A stretch of 64,000 nucleotides of DNA from Erpobdella octoculata (Eukaryota > Annelida > Clitellata > Hirudinida > Erpobdellidae): positions 11,661,774 to 11,725,773 of the forward strand of contig OZ022239.1 of assembly GCA_963978895.1 (NCBI GenBank), given 5' to 3'. Numbering within the stretch: the first letter of the stretch is position 1; each line of letters starts with the position of its first letter. This document shows, piece by piece, positions 63,824-64,000 of this stretch. The notes under the pieces are model-generated. The model searched no databases. It worked only from the letters and a program-made list of their open reading frames with translations, and was not told where the DNA came from. Both the position numbers and the translations under genes were made by a program.

Positions 63824-64000
63824 GTAAGTAAGTGTTGTTGTTGTTGATAGTTAGAAAAGAATTTTTGCAGTTATTTTTGTAGTAATTAGTTTTTTTATAA
63901 CTAATAATTAAAAAATGCTAATGAGTGTTAATGGGTTTAGTAGCTTGTGTGTCATTTAATCAAACAAGATATAAGCACGTATACAATATATAACTATATT

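Overview
The window is nuclear DNA of an invertebrate animal. It is AT-rich, and its host genes are split by GT-AG introns. Those genes are animal-type: Rab2, SDE2, an immunoglobulin/fibrinogen-domain protein and the first exon of a START-domain protein. The rest is a dense patchwork of transposable elements and microsatellites. There is no bacterial operon structure. I cannot name the species. Ig plus fibrinogen-related domains, Penelope-like elements with a GIY-YIG domain, and CR1/L2-type LINEs would suit a marine invertebrate such as a mollusc or tunicate, but this is a guess.

Layout. 1-9.7 kb: two Penelope-like elements (PLE-A, PLE-B, minus strand) beside TA microsatellites, a hAT transposon inside PLE-A, and a nearly full-length CR1-like LINE (LINE-A, minus) that carries its own 5'-truncated LINE insertion. 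9.9-10.3 kb: an inverted pair of Helitron-like 3' ends. 10.6-19.8 kb, minus: a 15-exon gene with a signal peptide, several L1CAM/neuroglian-like Ig domains, a thrombospondin-1-like module and a C-terminal fibrinogen-related domain. Its splice phases agree throughout, but three disabling lesions are visible. 21.5-29.35 kb: nested transposons; one PLE (PLE-C) is split by a CR1-like LINE (LINE-B) and by a hAT, and LINE-B is itself split by a MULE. 30.5-33.1 kb: a decayed hAT transposase interrupted by a second hAT that contains two perfect palindromes. 33.3-37.3 kb: TA tracts, Helitron-like pieces, a foldback made of two tRNA-like units, and a compact LTR element whose only ORF encodes a SAP-domain protein. 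38.0-39.2 kb: an intronless SDE2 paralogue. 39.2-40.7 kb: a short PLE remnant with a well-formed hammerhead ribozyme, Helitron-like sequence, and a LINE tail. 42.3-46.5 kb, minus: the five-exon SDE2 gene. 47.1-48.7 kb: a hAT with ZMYM1-like transposase remains. 51.0-54.9 kb, plus: an intact eight-exon Rab2 gene of 212 codons. 56.9-58.7 kb: a Helitron-like element and a hAT MITE. 59.4-60.9 kb: CATA and CATACACA arrays. 63.7 kb: first exon of a STARD4/5/6-like gene.

The host genes are unrelated neighbours: vesicle traffic (Rab2), splicing and genome stability (SDE2), a secreted or adhesion protein (Ig-TSP1-FReD) and lipid transfer (START). The mobile elements show a pattern: PLEs and the LTR element sit in TA tracts, hATs leave perfect 8-bp duplications, and younger elements repeatedly land inside older ones.
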